A stretch of 64,000 nt of DNA from Sphingobacterium phlebotomi (GCF_008180195.1 NZ_VTAV01000004.1:248001-312000), one strand, 5' to 3'. Shown: positions 7,678 to 17,854, numbered from the stretch's first letter. Notes: generated by a model from the letters alone, not told the origin. Translations and numbers: made by a program.

Positions 7678-8538
7678 ATGAAAATAAACAAAAAAAACAT
7701 TCCCGTAAGAGCGCTGCCAAAGGAATATAGCAATGGCATTGCCGTGGCAAAAGTATCCGCGGAATCTTTTTTGGCCGACGATGAAACGATGCATGCACAT
7801 CGACACGATTACCACTTTTTTGTGTTGCAGGAGAAGGGCATTACCCATACCGAAATTGATTTTGAGCAATATCTGATTACCACACCAACGATTCTTTATC
7901 AATCGCCCAACCAAGTACACCGTGCTTTGAAAGTAGAAAATATCGGCATGTATATGCTCATCATCAGCGACGAAAATATCCATTCAGATTACCTGGCACT
8001 TTTACAAAGTATTGCACCATTGAAACCATTGCCGATTCAACGCAACGAACTTACCATTGTTCGCCAGGCATTTGATCTGTGTACTGATTTGTACAAAAGG
8101 ACAGCAGATAAACTATACTTTTCTTCACTGAAAGATAGCTGCAATGCCTTGGCCGGAGTTATCATTTCGCTGTACCTGAAGCAGGCAAAACCTCCCGAAT
8201 CACTTTCTCGGTTTGAGCGGATTGCTCACGATTTTTTGCGGTTATTGGAACAATATTTCGTAAAGATGAAACGCCCGTCCGATTTTGCAGACGCATTACA
8301 TATTTCTGTTTCCTATCTCAATGAATGTGTGAAAAATGTAACCGGGCAGTCGGTTTCGTACCACATTCAGCAACGGGTAATTTTGGAAGCGAAGCGCTTG
8401 CTTTATCATTCCGATAAATCGGTAAAGGAAATTGCTGCGGAATTAGGCTATGATGATTACCCCTACTTTTCCCGATTATTTATTAAAGTAGTCGGAATGA
8501 CCGCTGTAACTTTCCGAAGCAAAACTTTGGCTCATTAA
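7678..8538 (+). CDS. AraC-family transcriptional regulator
   Basis: 286 residues from ATG 7678, 17 bp after the EEP gene. It has an N-terminal cupin-like sensing domain (HAHRHDYHFFVLQEKG) and a C-terminal double helix-turn-helix of AraC type (FADALHISVSYLNECVKNVTGQSVSYHIQQR, then VKEIAAELGYDDYPYFSRLFIKVVGMTAVTFR). It probably controls the adjacent siderophore-interacting-protein gene: AraC/SIP pairs are a recurring Bacteroidota arrangement, and a direct repeat lies just before that gene. Confidence 0.93.
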   Translation: MKINKKNIPVRALPKEYSNGIAVAKVSAESFLADDETMHAHRHDYHFFVLQEKGITHTEIDFEQYLITTPTILYQSPNQVHRALKVENIGMYMLIISDENIHSDYLALLQSIAPLKPLPIQRNELTIVRQAFDLCTDLYKRTADKLYFSSLKDSCNALAGVIISLYLKQAKPPESLSRFERIAHDFLRLLEQYFVKMKRPSDFADALHISVSYLNECVKNVTGQSVSYHIQQRVILEAKRLLYHSDKSVKEIAAELGYDDYPYFSRLFIKVVGMTAVTFRSKTLAH

Positions 8539-8597
8539 TGGCATAAAAAAACCAATCGCCATTAATAACCGCGAATAGTCCAACAATTACACTTTTC

Positions 8598-8632
8598 CGT
8601 CCTTTTTCATTTTGCACAAACTCTCGTCCTTT
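8598..8632 (+). promoter_or_regulatory. Candidate AraC operator, direct repeat
   Basis: CGTCCTTT occurs twice (8598-8605 and 8625-8632), 27 bp apart on the same strand, 23 bp before the SIP gene. Directly repeated half-sites are typical of AraC-family operators. No wider match was sought; inference from position. Confidence 0.35.
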
Positions 8633-8654
8633 GCTACCAACAAAATGAAAGATT

Positions 8655-9374
8655 ATGCCAAGTGCTCCAAAATGGGTTTTCGACACCTTAGATTTATTTA
8701 TATCCAAAATCCCTTGCGTAACTATAGATGATACAGCGTATCTATCGCCATCTATCAAGCAATTCCGGTTGAAAGGAGATTTTAAAAATCTGCAGTTTCC
8801 GGTTGGTGCTTTCTTTGATGTTCGGGTAAGCGATACCGACGCACGAAGATATACCGTTGCTCATATAAACGAGGAAAAAGACAAATTAGTGCTTATTATT
8901 CACCTGCATGGAAAAGGTTGCGGAAGCGATTACATGCATCAATTGAAAACAGGCGATACCATCCGTTTGAACAATCCCCGAACCGAACAAAAGTATTATG
9001 ATGAGACGGCGAAAAAAATCGTATTTTTTGGTGATGAAACCTCCTTGGCATTGGCTTGTTCATTTCTTCCGATTGTCAAGAAAAACAAATTGCCTATCCG
9101 ATTTATTTTTGAGCTGGACGAGGAAAATAAGCTTGTACCTGGATTATTAGGGTTAGAAAACAGCATCATCTATTCGAAAAATAATCTGTTTGAAGACGCA
9201 ACATGGATACGGGAGCATTTAACCATTCTTAATAGCGAGAATTGGCAAAACGCATATTACGTTTTGACCGGTAACGTGAAGTCTGTACAGACATTTCGGA
9301 AAGTCATCAAAAGCAAAACCACCGCCAAAATAAAACACCATGGTTATTGGCTAGACGGGAAAAAGGGATTGTAA
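8655..9374 (+). CDS. Siderophore-interacting protein, FAD-dependent ferric-siderophore reductase
   Basis: 239 residues of the SIP/ViuB family, cytosolic flavoproteins that release iron by reducing imported ferric siderophores. FAD-binding RRYTVAHINEE at about 57-67, HGKGCGSDYMHQLKTGDTI, the NAD(P)H-domain segment KIVFFGDETSLALACSF, and the C-terminal KIKHHGYWLDGKKGL are all present. Length matches the family. It follows an AraC regulator and may serve the TonB siderophore receptor at 13967-16372. Confidence 0.88.
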   Translation: MPSAPKWVFDTLDLFISKIPCVTIDDTAYLSPSIKQFRLKGDFKNLQFPVGAFFDVRVSDTDARRYTVAHINEEKDKLVLIIHLHGKGCGSDYMHQLKTGDTIRLNNPRTEQKYYDETAKKIVFFGDETSLALACSFLPIVKKNKLPIRFIFELDEENKLVPGLLGLENSIIYSKNNLFEDATWIREHLTILNSENWQNAYYVLTGNVKSVQTFRKVIKSKTTAKIKHHGYWLDGKKGL

Positions 9375-9380
9375 CATATA

Positions 9381-11039
9381 TTAATCAATCCCCTGCTCCT
9401 GCTTCGTTAGTTCGTCCGTATCTGGCGACATGTCAAGCCGTTCAACAGGACCTAAAAACTCACCATATTTAGTCGGATTGAATGGATCGTAGTAGTACAA
9501 TCCAGCTTCAGCAAATAATCTCAAATGTCTCGCCATTCTATTCTGGAATTGTCGGTAGTCCTTTTGTGCCGGAGATGTCCATGCTGACTCCGCCAAAGCC
9601 GTTATTCTCGGGAAGAGTAAAAAATCCAGGTGCAGCTCTGTGGATATAGATTCCGTCCATAAATTGGCCTGTATCCCCTGTATCAGTTTATCGGCTTCAG
9701 GCAAATCAAGAATGTCTTCGCCGGGAAAATTATATACCTTTTCTATAGGCGCAAAATCTCCCGACCATTTACGTCCGACGGTGTGTGCCGCGTCTTGTAC
9801 AAAATCGAAGTACAGAGGGATCCGTGGGCATAATACCGTTTTAAAACCTTTATCTAATGCGTTTTTCAGTTGGATATCTTTATCATGTCGCCACCAAAAC
9901 ACCGTCGTTTTATCTACAGTTAAATCAGATTCTACTACTTCATCCCAAGCCAGTATTTCATTGTCCATCCTCATGATGCTGTCCGCCATTCTTTCAACAA
10001 AGTAAAATTCGACTTCTTTTAAATCTTTGAAGTTCCTTTCCTTCATCAGACGTTGCACATCTGGATCCACGTTCCAATGCTGGTTACCAAAATGCACTTC
10101 ATCTGCACCTATATGTATCTTCCGGGAAGGAAAAAGTACGTTTACCTCTTTTAAAATGTCCGTGAGATATTGATAGGTTGATTCTTTACCGGGATTAAAG
10201 GTAAATTCAGGATATTTAGGTGAACCACCGCCGCTATATTCCGGATAAGCCCTATTTGCTGCCGTGGCATGTCCAGGCATGTCTATCTCCGGGATAACCT
10301 CTATGAATCTTTCTGCAGCGTAAGCCACAATTTCCCTGATATCCTCCTGTGTATAATATTGAGCGGGAGCCAATGCATCTGAATGATTACCTATACCACC
10401 TACCAGCGTAAGCCGGGGATATTTTTTGATTTCTATCCGCCAACCCGGTTGATCAACTAAATGCCAATGGAATTTATTGAGCTTATAAAACGCCATCCAA
10501 TCCAGCAATTGCTTTACCTTTTCTTTGCCGAAGAAATGGCGAGATTCATCTAGCATCAAACCCCGCCAATGGTACATTGGGCTATCTTCTACATTCCAGT
10601 TTGACAATTTAATCTCCCCTTCTACGTTAGCTGTCTGGCGCACCAACTGTAATAAAGAAATTGTTCCGAGAAATAGTCCCTCTTCATCAGCAGCCTGTAT
10701 TTCTATCTCTGTAGCAGACATCGTCAGTTTATACGTATTTTCGTTCAATGCCGTAACCGGCACGATCGAAAGCTTAATAACAGCGGAACGTTTTTCAGGC
10801 AAAATGTTCAAGGTAATTCCTGTACTTTTCAGCACTTCGTTCTGGAAATAATACGCCACCTTCGAGGTATGTTTCCCTTCAGTAACGATTGTCGTCTTTT
10901 CTGACAGGATAAACGTCCCGGTTGCCTTTGTATACGTCTTGGGTATCGGAATGATGGGAATTTGCTGAGCAATGCCTGCTTTTGTCATTCCTGTCAATAG
11001 CATTATTACGGTAAATTTGATCAATGTTTTCGTTATCAT
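9381..11039 (-). CDS. Beta-N-acetylhexosaminidase, GH20
   Basis: 552 residues with a signal peptide ending near AGIAQQ, a GH20b-type N-terminal domain (to about 140), then the GH20 barrel. WRGLMLDESRHFF, HWHLVDQPGWRIEIKKYP and IPEIDMPGHATAA precede the catalytic Asp-Glu pair in HIGADEVHFGNQHW. The enzyme removes terminal beta-linked GlcNAc or GalNAc by substrate-assisted catalysis and acts in the periplasm or at the surface. It lies 23 bp after the GH78 gene on the same strand, probably one transcript. Confidence 0.95.
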   Translation of the reverse strand: MITKTLIKFTVIMLLTGMTKAGIAQQIPIIPIPKTYTKATGTFILSEKTTIVTEGKHTSKVAYYFQNEVLKSTGITLNILPEKRSAVIKLSIVPVTALNENTYKLTMSATEIEIQAADEEGLFLGTISLLQLVRQTANVEGEIKLSNWNVEDSPMYHWRGLMLDESRHFFGKEKVKQLLDWMAFYKLNKFHWHLVDQPGWRIEIKKYPRLTLVGGIGNHSDALAPAQYYTQEDIREIVAYAAERFIEVIPEIDMPGHATAANRAYPEYSGGGSPKYPEFTFNPGKESTYQYLTDILKEVNVLFPSRKIHIGADEVHFGNQHWNVDPDVQRLMKERNFKDLKEVEFYFVERMADSIMRMDNEILAWDEVVESDLTVDKTTVFWWRHDKDIQLKNALDKGFKTVLCPRIPLYFDFVQDAAHTVGRKWSGDFAPIEKVYNFPGEDILDLPEADKLIQGIQANLWTESISTELHLDFLLFPRITALAESAWTSPAQKDYRQFQNRMARHLRLFAEAGLYYYDPFNPTKYGEFLGPVERLDMSPDTDELTKQEQGID

Positions 11040-11062
11040 AGATGTTCATCTGATATGGTTGT

Positions 11063-13738
11063 CTATTTTCTTTCTATTCTCAACTTCATCTTAAAGCGAT
11101 GACTACCTGCAGTCAATTGTACCACTTTACTATCATGCACGTTACTTGGCATATAGAATGTAGCCGAAGCATTGGGCGGAACCACGATATCGTAATAGAT
11201 GCTATCTCCTTGCTTTTGCCATGTTGATCGAATTTCACCATAAGGAGAGATATAGCGCACGTCCGACTGATCCAGCCCTTCGGGAAATATCGGCTTGAAT
11301 ATTATATTTTTAAAACCAGGCTTTTCAGGGTCTGGCAATATCCCGCCTATGGATTTAAAAAACCATCCGCCAATTTCTCCAAACATCATGTGGTTGTCTG
11401 AAATATCTCTTTCAGCATCCAAATCCCAATTTTCCAATAGTGTCGTTGCACCATTCTCTGCCCACCAGCCCCAAGAGGGATACGTATTTTGTACCGCTAG
11501 CTTGTATGCAGTTTCACCGTAGCCGTTATCTTTTAGTGCATTCAGTATAGCTTTGGCTCCTAAGACGCCTACATCAAGATGAAAATCGCTTTCCTTCACC
11601 TTTTCATTTAGATTAGCCGCTACTTTAGCCTTGCTGTCATCAGGAACGACGCCCCAGTGCAAAGGTACGCTCAATTCCGTCTGACTGCCGTCTGCATACA
11701 TGCCTGTCTCCCGGTTCAGGAATTTATTATTTATGGCGTCCTTGATTTTCTCACGTAATGCGTCATATCTCTTGTAATCTTCCTCTTTGCCGAACAGTTG
11801 GGCTGCATTTGCCAAAATCCGCGCATCTGTATAGAAATATACCGAAGAGGTCAATTCGAGATTAGACTTTGTTTTTACGGGCACCCAATCCCCTCTTCCA
11901 AAAGTTGTCAACCCATCTGGGCTGATACCGTCTACATAATCTACATAACGTTTGATGTTATCATAGCACTCTTCCAACAGCCTGCTATCACCATAAAACA
12001 TATACACTTCCCAAGGAATGATCGCAATGGTGCTTGTCCAGTCCAGACCGTTTGCCGTACCATATCCCCATCCTCCAGTAGGAATAATATCCGGCAAAAC
12101 GCCGTTTGGCTGTTGTTCGTCGCGGTGGTCGGCCAACCATTTTTCATACACGGTTATTGCATCGAAGTTATACAACCCACTTTCAATAGCGAGGTGTCCA
12201 TCCCCGGTCCAACCGTTTTTTTCACGCTGCGGACAGTCTGTGGGATAGCCCATAAGATTAGATAGGTACGCATTATTCGTCATCTCCCACAGTCTATTTA
12301 CAAGCTTGGACGAAGTTTTGACTGATCCGATGGGCTGCACGTCGCTATGCATAAAATACGACGTCACATTTGAGGTTTCAATATCCAAGGGCTCGGTACT
12401 CGTCATCTCCACATAGCGGAACCCCTTATAGTTGAACTTTGGCATGAACGTATCTTGCTTTTTCCCACTTAAGATCAGTATATCGGTCTGAAACGGATCT
12501 TTAACGTTGTCGCCACGATAATACACATCAATATTGGACATATCCACACGACCATTATCGTGTAACCTTTCACCATGCTTCATTCTAACGACCGTTCCTT
12601 CCTTGCCTTTCAAATTGACCGCTGTCACCCCCGCCATATTTTGCCCCATATCAAACACATAGGTGGTATCGTCAATTTTATTTAGCGCTTGTGGGTGGTA
12701 TGTTTTGACCAACCGAATGGGTTGCATCTGTTGCGAAACAATTAAATTGGATGGTGCGGCTCTATATTTTACGCTTTTCCACTTGGAGTCATCAAATCCC
12801 ACGTTGTCCCATCCGTCTTGTTCCAGACGCGCATCGTAATGTTCTCCAGTGTATATACTGTTGGACACAATGGGTCCGGACGAAGTTTTCCAATCACGTT
12901 CGCTCACGATGGTCTCCACGGTACCATCTTCGTATTCTATTCTCAAATCCAGGCAGAAGGCCGGCCTGGCCCGCCAGGGGGCATTATGAAAATCCCAAAC
13001 CGCTAACGATTGATGGTTGTACCACCCATTTCCCAAAACCACACCGATAGCATTCGCTCCGTTGGTTAGCAACGCTGTCACATCATGCACGATATATAAC
13101 GTCCGACGATCAAAGCGCGTATACATCGGATCTAGCCGATGATTTCCAACACGCTGACCATTTAACGAAAGCTCAAATAGCCCCGCTACAGCTATATAAG
13201 CACGGGCATTTTTGATACTTTTCTTTGTCTGGAATTCTTTCCTAAAATAGGGTGCCGGTCTATAATGAATATCGTGTTGATCACTGATCCAGCTTCCTTT
13301 CCACGACCCTGTTCCCATCATCCCTGTCTCAAAAGCCGATACGTCCGAATCACTGATTATATTATTTCCGTCCCAAACCACAACTTTCCAAAAGTATCTC
13401 GTCCATGGCGTCAACGCTGGACCATTATAGGAGACCAAGCGTTCTTCCTTATCAACTTTACCGGTATCCCAGATATTGCCCTTATCTGCCACAACCTCCA
13501 TAGAGTCCAATCCGACAAGAATTCGGTAAGCTATTTGTTTTGCTCCAACCGTGCTGCCGTCCAAACGCCAGCTTAGCCGCGGACTTGGTGTATCGATCCC
13601 TAACGGCGAAAACATATGTTCACACTTCAGATCGACCGGTCGCGATAATTTATGATCCTGTTGTGCATATACGACCACATTACCGCATACAACTTGGGTA
13701 CACAGTAAAATAATCCAAATAATAGATCTAAAGTTCAT
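11063..13738 (-). CDS. Alpha-L-rhamnosidase, GH78
   Basis: 891 residues with a signal peptide (cleavage near VVYAQQ) and the full Bac_rhamnosid architecture: N-terminal fibronectin-like DLKCEHMFSPLGIDTPSPRLSW, beta-sandwich WISDQHDIHYRPAPYFRKEF, then the (alpha/alpha)6 domain with YPTDCPQREKNGWTGDGH, which carries the acidic catalytic region, and a C-terminal beta domain. It releases non-reducing L-rhamnose. With GH20 downstream it forms a two-gene glycosidase unit without its own SusCD pair. Upstream lies a 228-bp gap with only a doubtful relict frame. Confidence 0.94.
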   Translation of the reverse strand: MNFRSIIWIILLCTQVVCGNVVVYAQQDHKLSRPVDLKCEHMFSPLGIDTPSPRLSWRLDGSTVGAKQIAYRILVGLDSMEVVADKGNIWDTGKVDKEERLVSYNGPALTPWTRYFWKVVVWDGNNIISDSDVSAFETGMMGTGSWKGSWISDQHDIHYRPAPYFRKEFQTKKSIKNARAYIAVAGLFELSLNGQRVGNHRLDPMYTRFDRRTLYIVHDVTALLTNGANAIGVVLGNGWYNHQSLAVWDFHNAPWRARPAFCLDLRIEYEDGTVETIVSERDWKTSSGPIVSNSIYTGEHYDARLEQDGWDNVGFDDSKWKSVKYRAAPSNLIVSQQMQPIRLVKTYHPQALNKIDDTTYVFDMGQNMAGVTAVNLKGKEGTVVRMKHGERLHDNGRVDMSNIDVYYRGDNVKDPFQTDILILSGKKQDTFMPKFNYKGFRYVEMTSTEPLDIETSNVTSYFMHSDVQPIGSVKTSSKLVNRLWEMTNNAYLSNLMGYPTDCPQREKNGWTGDGHLAIESGLYNFDAITVYEKWLADHRDEQQPNGVLPDIIPTGGWGYGTANGLDWTSTIAIIPWEVYMFYGDSRLLEECYDNIKRYVDYVDGISPDGLTTFGRGDWVPVKTKSNLELTSSVYFYTDARILANAAQLFGKEEDYKRYDALREKIKDAINNKFLNRETGMYADGSQTELSVPLHWGVVPDDSKAKVAANLNEKVKESDFHLDVGVLGAKAILNALKDNGYGETAYKLAVQNTYPSWGWWAENGATTLLENWDLDAERDISDNHMMFGEIGGWFFKSIGGILPDPEKPGFKNIIFKPIFPEGLDQSDVRYISPYGEIRSTWQKQGDSIYYDIVVPPNASATFYMPSNVHDSKVVQLTAGSHRFKMKLRIERK

Positions 13739-13827
13739 GTTCTGGCTATTTCATTAATTGACCTTAAATTAAAGAGAAAAACTTAAAAATCCCAAAATTA
13801 AACTTAAAGATCGTCATAAATGGTGAT

Positions 13828-13941
13828 TTAACTATCACCCCTAATTCGGCTTTGTTCCTCGGTGTAAATACATGAGTCCAGTCTGATATTTTGCTGCAGA
13901 AACACAGCAAAGCCATCAAGAGCGCGCCCCGTCCATTTCTT
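13828..13941 (-). other. Short relict reading frame without a start
   Basis: A stop-bounded frame of 37 codons reads WTGRALDGFAVFLQQNIRL and on to EEQSRIRGDS. It has a protein-like composition but no start codon and no recognised family. It may be the tail of a decayed gene, like the better supported remnants elsewhere in the window, or chance. The rest of the 13739-13966 gap shows nothing clear. Confidence 0.2.
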
Positions 13942-13966
13942 TTATGAGACTAGAATATTTTATCTA

Positions 13967-16372
13967 TTAAAAACTGTACGCTATACTCCCCAGTACGTTT
14001 CGCGACATCATCGGGTTGACCGTAGACCATCCTTTGAAATACGTTTCGTCTGTCAGATTATTCGCTTTCACAGCCAGCTCGTAATTTTTATAACGATAAG
14101 ATACACTCGCATTAACCAACGTATAAGCCGGAACAGTAAATGCGCCCGTAGGTACACTGTTCGTAATCAAGTTTTTCCCGGCGTGGTTAACCCCCGCTCC
14201 GATACCTACACCATGCAATAGCCCACGCCTAACGGTATAATTTGCCCAGAAATTGAATAAGTTCTTCGGTCCCGCTTCCGTTGGGCGTAGATTATTAACG
14301 GTTGCAGCTGCTTTCGTCAGCTTGCTGCTGTTGTTGCTATAGCTCAAAATAACGTCCAAACCTTCCATTGGGGCGGCCGTCAGATCAAATTCAAACCCAC
14401 GGCTCAAACGTGTTCCATCCTGTACCGTAATATTATAGAACTCGCCATCACGTTCAATAGTTTCCGGTCTGGTGATGTTGTTGACAGAAATATCATAATA
14501 ACTTGCCGTCAACCCCACACGGTCATTAAATAAATTAAACTTCACCCCTGCTTCCCATTGCTCGGCTTGCTGTGGTTTGAAATCGCCCGAAACATCGGGT
14601 AAAGGTTGTACGATCGGCGCAACATTTTTGAATCCATTCTGATAATTACCGAAGAACGATATCCGATCTTTCATAAGCTCGTACACGAGCCCTGCCCTTG
14701 GTGAGAGAGCGGTCTGGCTATATGCACCCGTCGTTGTATCCGAATCATAATTATACGTCCCTTTGTTGTCAAAGTAATCCACACGTAGTGCAAGATGGAC
14801 ATGAAGAGCAGGTGTCACATCCAACACATTGGAAACATAACCTCCCAACACCCCGTTCCGGCTACGGTTATTTGTTTCAGCACCATTCGAGGCCGCAATA
14901 GCTTGATCGATGAATGCCGCATTGAATTTGTAGTAGTCCGGATCGTCATAAGATGTATTTATCTTATCGACCAAAACGTAAGGCGAATTGTGTGTTACCG
15001 CCTGCTGGAAGAGATAATCAATACCAATCAACGTACGGTTACGCATCGATCCGATCCGGTAATCGCCTATAAAGTTCTGCTGCGCATTGAACACTTTCGC
15101 AACATAATCCTGATCTCCGGCATAACGGCTGATCAACGTATCGTTGCCGGGTTCCAAGTACATCACATATTGGAAATAACCATCAGATTTCCGTTGATTG
15201 AAACTAACGGTCGTGTTGGACGTCCAACGATCATCTAGACGATAGTTTACGTTTCCACGAATATTAGCGATGGGGTTCTTAAACGTTACATCATTATTCG
15301 TATACGATTTATCGAAATCAAACTGCAGCTCGGATGGTGTACGCGCAAAAAGGTCACGACTTCGATTTAGAAATACCATCAAGGGGTTGGTCGCTTTACT
15401 TTGGTAAATTTCAGCATCAAGCTGAATATCCAAACGCTCATTGGCCCGATAAAGCAAAGACGGAGCAATAAAGAAAGAGCGTTTAAATCCGGCATCCTGA
15501 AAAGTACCCGTACTAGTATAAGCCGTATTCACACGCCCCAACCATTTACGATCCTTCGAAAGCGGACCGTATACATCCGCCGTTACCCGATGTTGGTCAA
15601 AAGATCCAAAGATATAATTTACACGCCCGCCAAGCGTGTCCAAAGGCTTTTTTGTCACATTATTGATCAAACCACCAAAGCCGACAGCCGCCCCACCAAA
15701 CAATGTTCCGGAGGGGCCTTTAATCACTTCAATCGTTTCCAGATTTATCGGATCGGGGCTTGCGCTGGCAATACTTACTACACCGTTGACCATAGCAACC
15801 TGCGTTGTAAATCCGCGCAACGTATAATAAGACGCTCCATCTCCCGGGCGACCAGTAGCACCCCATAACTGATCCACACCAGAAACATTCGCCAAGGCAT
15901 CATCAAAACTGGTGTTCACCTGGCTTTGCAACAGCTCCTTCGTAATAACAGCGTATGATTGTGGATTTTCCATATTGCGTAAAGGCATCTTAGCCACATA
16001 GGGGCTAGTTTTCCGTGTATACGTATTCCGTATCCCATAAATATTGATTTCCTCCAGAGAGGCTCTATTCTCGGTTAAATAAATTGTCGGAACTGACATT
16101 CGTCCACCCGGACGGATATAGATTTCACGAGACAATGGCTTTATGCCTACCCCAGATATCGCAAGTACATATCTTCCCGTATCGACATCGTTGAACGTGT
16201 AATTTCCCTTCCCGTCGGTATAGGAAGACTTCCCAACACCTTTTATATTAACCGTAATACCAGCAGCAGGCTGGTTATCCGCAGATAGAATTTTCCCGTA
16301 GATTTCCACTTTGTGTTGCGCATACAATAGCGTATGGGCAAGAAGACATACAGCAATTAAGATTTTTCGCAT
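13967..16372 (-). CDS. TonB-dependent siderophore receptor
   Basis: 801 residues. A signal peptide (to about YAQ) is followed by a carboxypeptidase-regulatory-like beta domain (VEIYGKILSADNQPAAGITVNIKG, about 22-110), a plug domain (SYAVITKELLQSQ, GASYYTLRGFTTQVAMVNGV, IEVIKGPSGTLFGG), and a 22-strand-type barrel ending SIAYSF with the terminal Phe needed for BAM insertion. RGF and the GPSGTLFG motif are typical of FhuA/siderophore-class receptors. It should import a ferric siderophore across the outer membrane with TonB energy. A Fur-box-like site lies upstream at 16414, in agreement with iron repression. Confidence 0.93.
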   Translation of the reverse strand: MRKILIAVCLLAHTLLYAQHKVEIYGKILSADNQPAAGITVNIKGVGKSSYTDGKGNYTFNDVDTGRYVLAISGVGIKPLSREIYIRPGGRMSVPTIYLTENRASLEEINIYGIRNTYTRKTSPYVAKMPLRNMENPQSYAVITKELLQSQVNTSFDDALANVSGVDQLWGATGRPGDGASYYTLRGFTTQVAMVNGVVSIASASPDPINLETIEVIKGPSGTLFGGAAVGFGGLINNVTKKPLDTLGGRVNYIFGSFDQHRVTADVYGPLSKDRKWLGRVNTAYTSTGTFQDAGFKRSFFIAPSLLYRANERLDIQLDAEIYQSKATNPLMVFLNRSRDLFARTPSELQFDFDKSYTNNDVTFKNPIANIRGNVNYRLDDRWTSNTTVSFNQRKSDGYFQYVMYLEPGNDTLISRYAGDQDYVAKVFNAQQNFIGDYRIGSMRNRTLIGIDYLFQQAVTHNSPYVLVDKINTSYDDPDYYKFNAAFIDQAIAASNGAETNNRSRNGVLGGYVSNVLDVTPALHVHLALRVDYFDNKGTYNYDSDTTTGAYSQTALSPRAGLVYELMKDRISFFGNYQNGFKNVAPIVQPLPDVSGDFKPQQAEQWEAGVKFNLFNDRVGLTASYYDISVNNITRPETIERDGEFYNITVQDGTRLSRGFEFDLTAAPMEGLDVILSYSNNSSKLTKAAATVNNLRPTEAGPKNLFNFWANYTVRRGLLHGVGIGAGVNHAGKNLITNSVPTGAFTVPAYTLVNASVSYRYKNYELAVKANNLTDETYFKGWSTVNPMMSRNVLGSIAYSF

Positions 16373-16413
16373 GATAGACTAACATAATTATTTAGAACAA
16401 TTAAAAATTGAGC

Positions 16414-16435
16414 TAATTTAGATTAATTCTAGACA
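16414..16435 (-). promoter_or_regulatory. Candidate Fur box upstream of the siderophore receptor
   Basis: TTTAGATTAATTCTAGA forms an imperfect inverted repeat (TTTAGA / TCTAGA) about 40 bp upstream of the receptor start. It resembles the TTTAGA-n5-TCTAAA Fur-type sites I recall from Flavobacteriia. A related element lies before the HmuY-like gene. Confidence 0.45.
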
Positions 16436-16578
16436 ACAAACAAGTCCATATCAAATTTTGTATATAAAAAGCAATTTGGATCATGATATGAAAGCTAAAA
16501 AAATACGAGAACGAATGAATTTACACCTGGAAAATTCTTACTTTTAGCTATCTTTCGGGGCAATTCAAGATATTTACT

Positions 16579-17646
16579 ATGGTTACGACTCTCGCTGTTA
16601 TCTCTACACTCTTCATTCTTTTAAGTGTATTGCCGTTTATCCAACATCAGCACTGGGTATTCCGCGTAGCCGAATTTATCAAAATACAGCTCGTTATCCT
16701 ACAAATTATTGCCTTCGGTATAACGATGATATATGTAGAAGATAGTATCTGGCTTTGGATCGTTCAAACCGTCCAGTTCGTACTGATTGTCTACCATATC
16801 TACATCTTAATGCGGTACACCAAATTCTGGAAAAAACAAAAGCCTTCCAAAGCATCATCTAGTTCCGATAAAATAAAGATTATTTCCTGCAACATCTATC
16901 AATTCAACAGCGAATACCATCGCTTTATCGAACTGATCGAGCAAGAGCAGCCAGACATTTTTGTCACGATGGAGAGTAACGCTGACTGGGAAAAAGCGTT
17001 GCATCCGCTAGAAAAGGACTATCCCCATCAAAAGAAGGTGGCTTTGGAGAATACCTATGGGATGCATCTTTACACGAAATTAAAGGTTCACAACATACAA
17101 ACTCATTATTTTGTAGCGGACGATGTTCCGAGTATAGAAGCAGAACTCGAAACAAACGACGGCCACCGCTTTGTTTTCTTTGCTGTACACCCACCCCCAC
17201 CAAGCCCAACGGAGGAAGATAATTCCAAAGAACGGGACGGCGATTTGCTAGCGGTAGCGAAAAAAGTGAGAGACTATGCATTACCCGTTGTGGTCACGGG
17301 CGATTTCAATAATGTCGCATGGGCAAGATCCTCTATTTTATTTAAGAAAACAAGTGAACTTATCGACGCACGTATTGGACGGGGCATACTCTCTACCTTT
17401 CATGCCAAATATTGGTTTTTTCGGGTTCCGTTAGACTTATTATTTCACAGTACAACGATAATAATAGATAAGCTATTTATTTATCCATCTGTCGGTTCCG
17501 ATCACTTTCCAATAGGCTGCACTTTCCACATTGACGTCGAATCAGACGAGCAGGAAGAAGAGGTAAAGCATCTTGAAAATGGAGAAATGCAAGAGGTTAA
17601 CGAATTTATAGCCGACGGAAAGGCAGAAGAAAGCGAAAATCGCTAG
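16579..17646 (+). CDS. Membrane-anchored endonuclease/exonuclease/phosphatase family protein
   Basis: 355 residues. Two to three N-terminal transmembrane helices (about residues 1-75: VTTLAVISTLFILLSVLPF, LVILQIIAFGITMIY, LWIVQTVQFVLIVYHIYIL) anchor a C-terminal EEP domain. Motifs in order: ISCNIYQFNSE, EQPDIFVTMESN (catalytic Glu), FFAVHPPPPSP, VVTGDFNNVAW and GSDHFPIGCTF. An acidic tail of about 40 residues ends it. Substrate unknown. A second copy survives only as the 1924-2058 tail fragment, which shows this family has been duplicated and lost here. Confidence 0.88.
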   Translation: MVTTLAVISTLFILLSVLPFIQHQHWVFRVAEFIKIQLVILQIIAFGITMIYVEDSIWLWIVQTVQFVLIVYHIYILMRYTKFWKKQKPSKASSSSDKIKIISCNIYQFNSEYHRFIELIEQEQPDIFVTMESNADWEKALHPLEKDYPHQKKVALENTYGMHLYTKLKVHNIQTHYFVADDVPSIEAELETNDGHRFVFFAVHPPPPSPTEEDNSKERDGDLLAVAKKVRDYALPVVVTGDFNNVAWARSSILFKKTSELIDARIGRGILSTFHAKYWFFRVPLDLLFHSTTIIIDKLFIYPSVGSDHFPIGCTFHIDVESDEQEEEVKHLENGEMQEVNEFIADGKAEESENR

Positions 17647-17653
17647 AACCCAA

Positions 17654-17773
17654 TTACTTGCCAGCGTCACCTATTGGTTTTAATAGGAACAAATTATTAT
17701 CCGCTAGATTAAATACGGCGTAGTGTCCTTCCGTGCCTATCGGAACAGAAAATCTAAATCGATCGTATCGCCG
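17654..17773 (-). pseudogene. Internal fragment of an SDR-family gene
   Basis: The frame reads VPIGTEGHYAVFNLADNNLF and on to LLKPIGDAGK before a stop, with no start codon. It shares an exact 19-bp run (ATTAAATACGGCGTAGTGT) plus flanking similarity with the intact SDR gene around 48567-48600, in the same reading frame (HYAVFNVADN there). It therefore looks like a middle piece of a decayed SDR copy, lying immediately after the EEP gene. The 17774-17902 remainder holds only a candidate Fur box. Confidence 0.55.
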
Positions 17774-17854
17774 TTAAAATTTATCGATTTTCATATACGA
17801 AATACGGTTATGCAGATATTTTTATGAAAATAAAGCTTCATATTCGCATTGATC

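Noticed and set aside
11798..12265. Plus-strand ORF of 155 codons opposite the GH78 gene
   Set aside because: Fully antisense to a well supported glycosidase; composition reflects the reverse strand of coding DNA.
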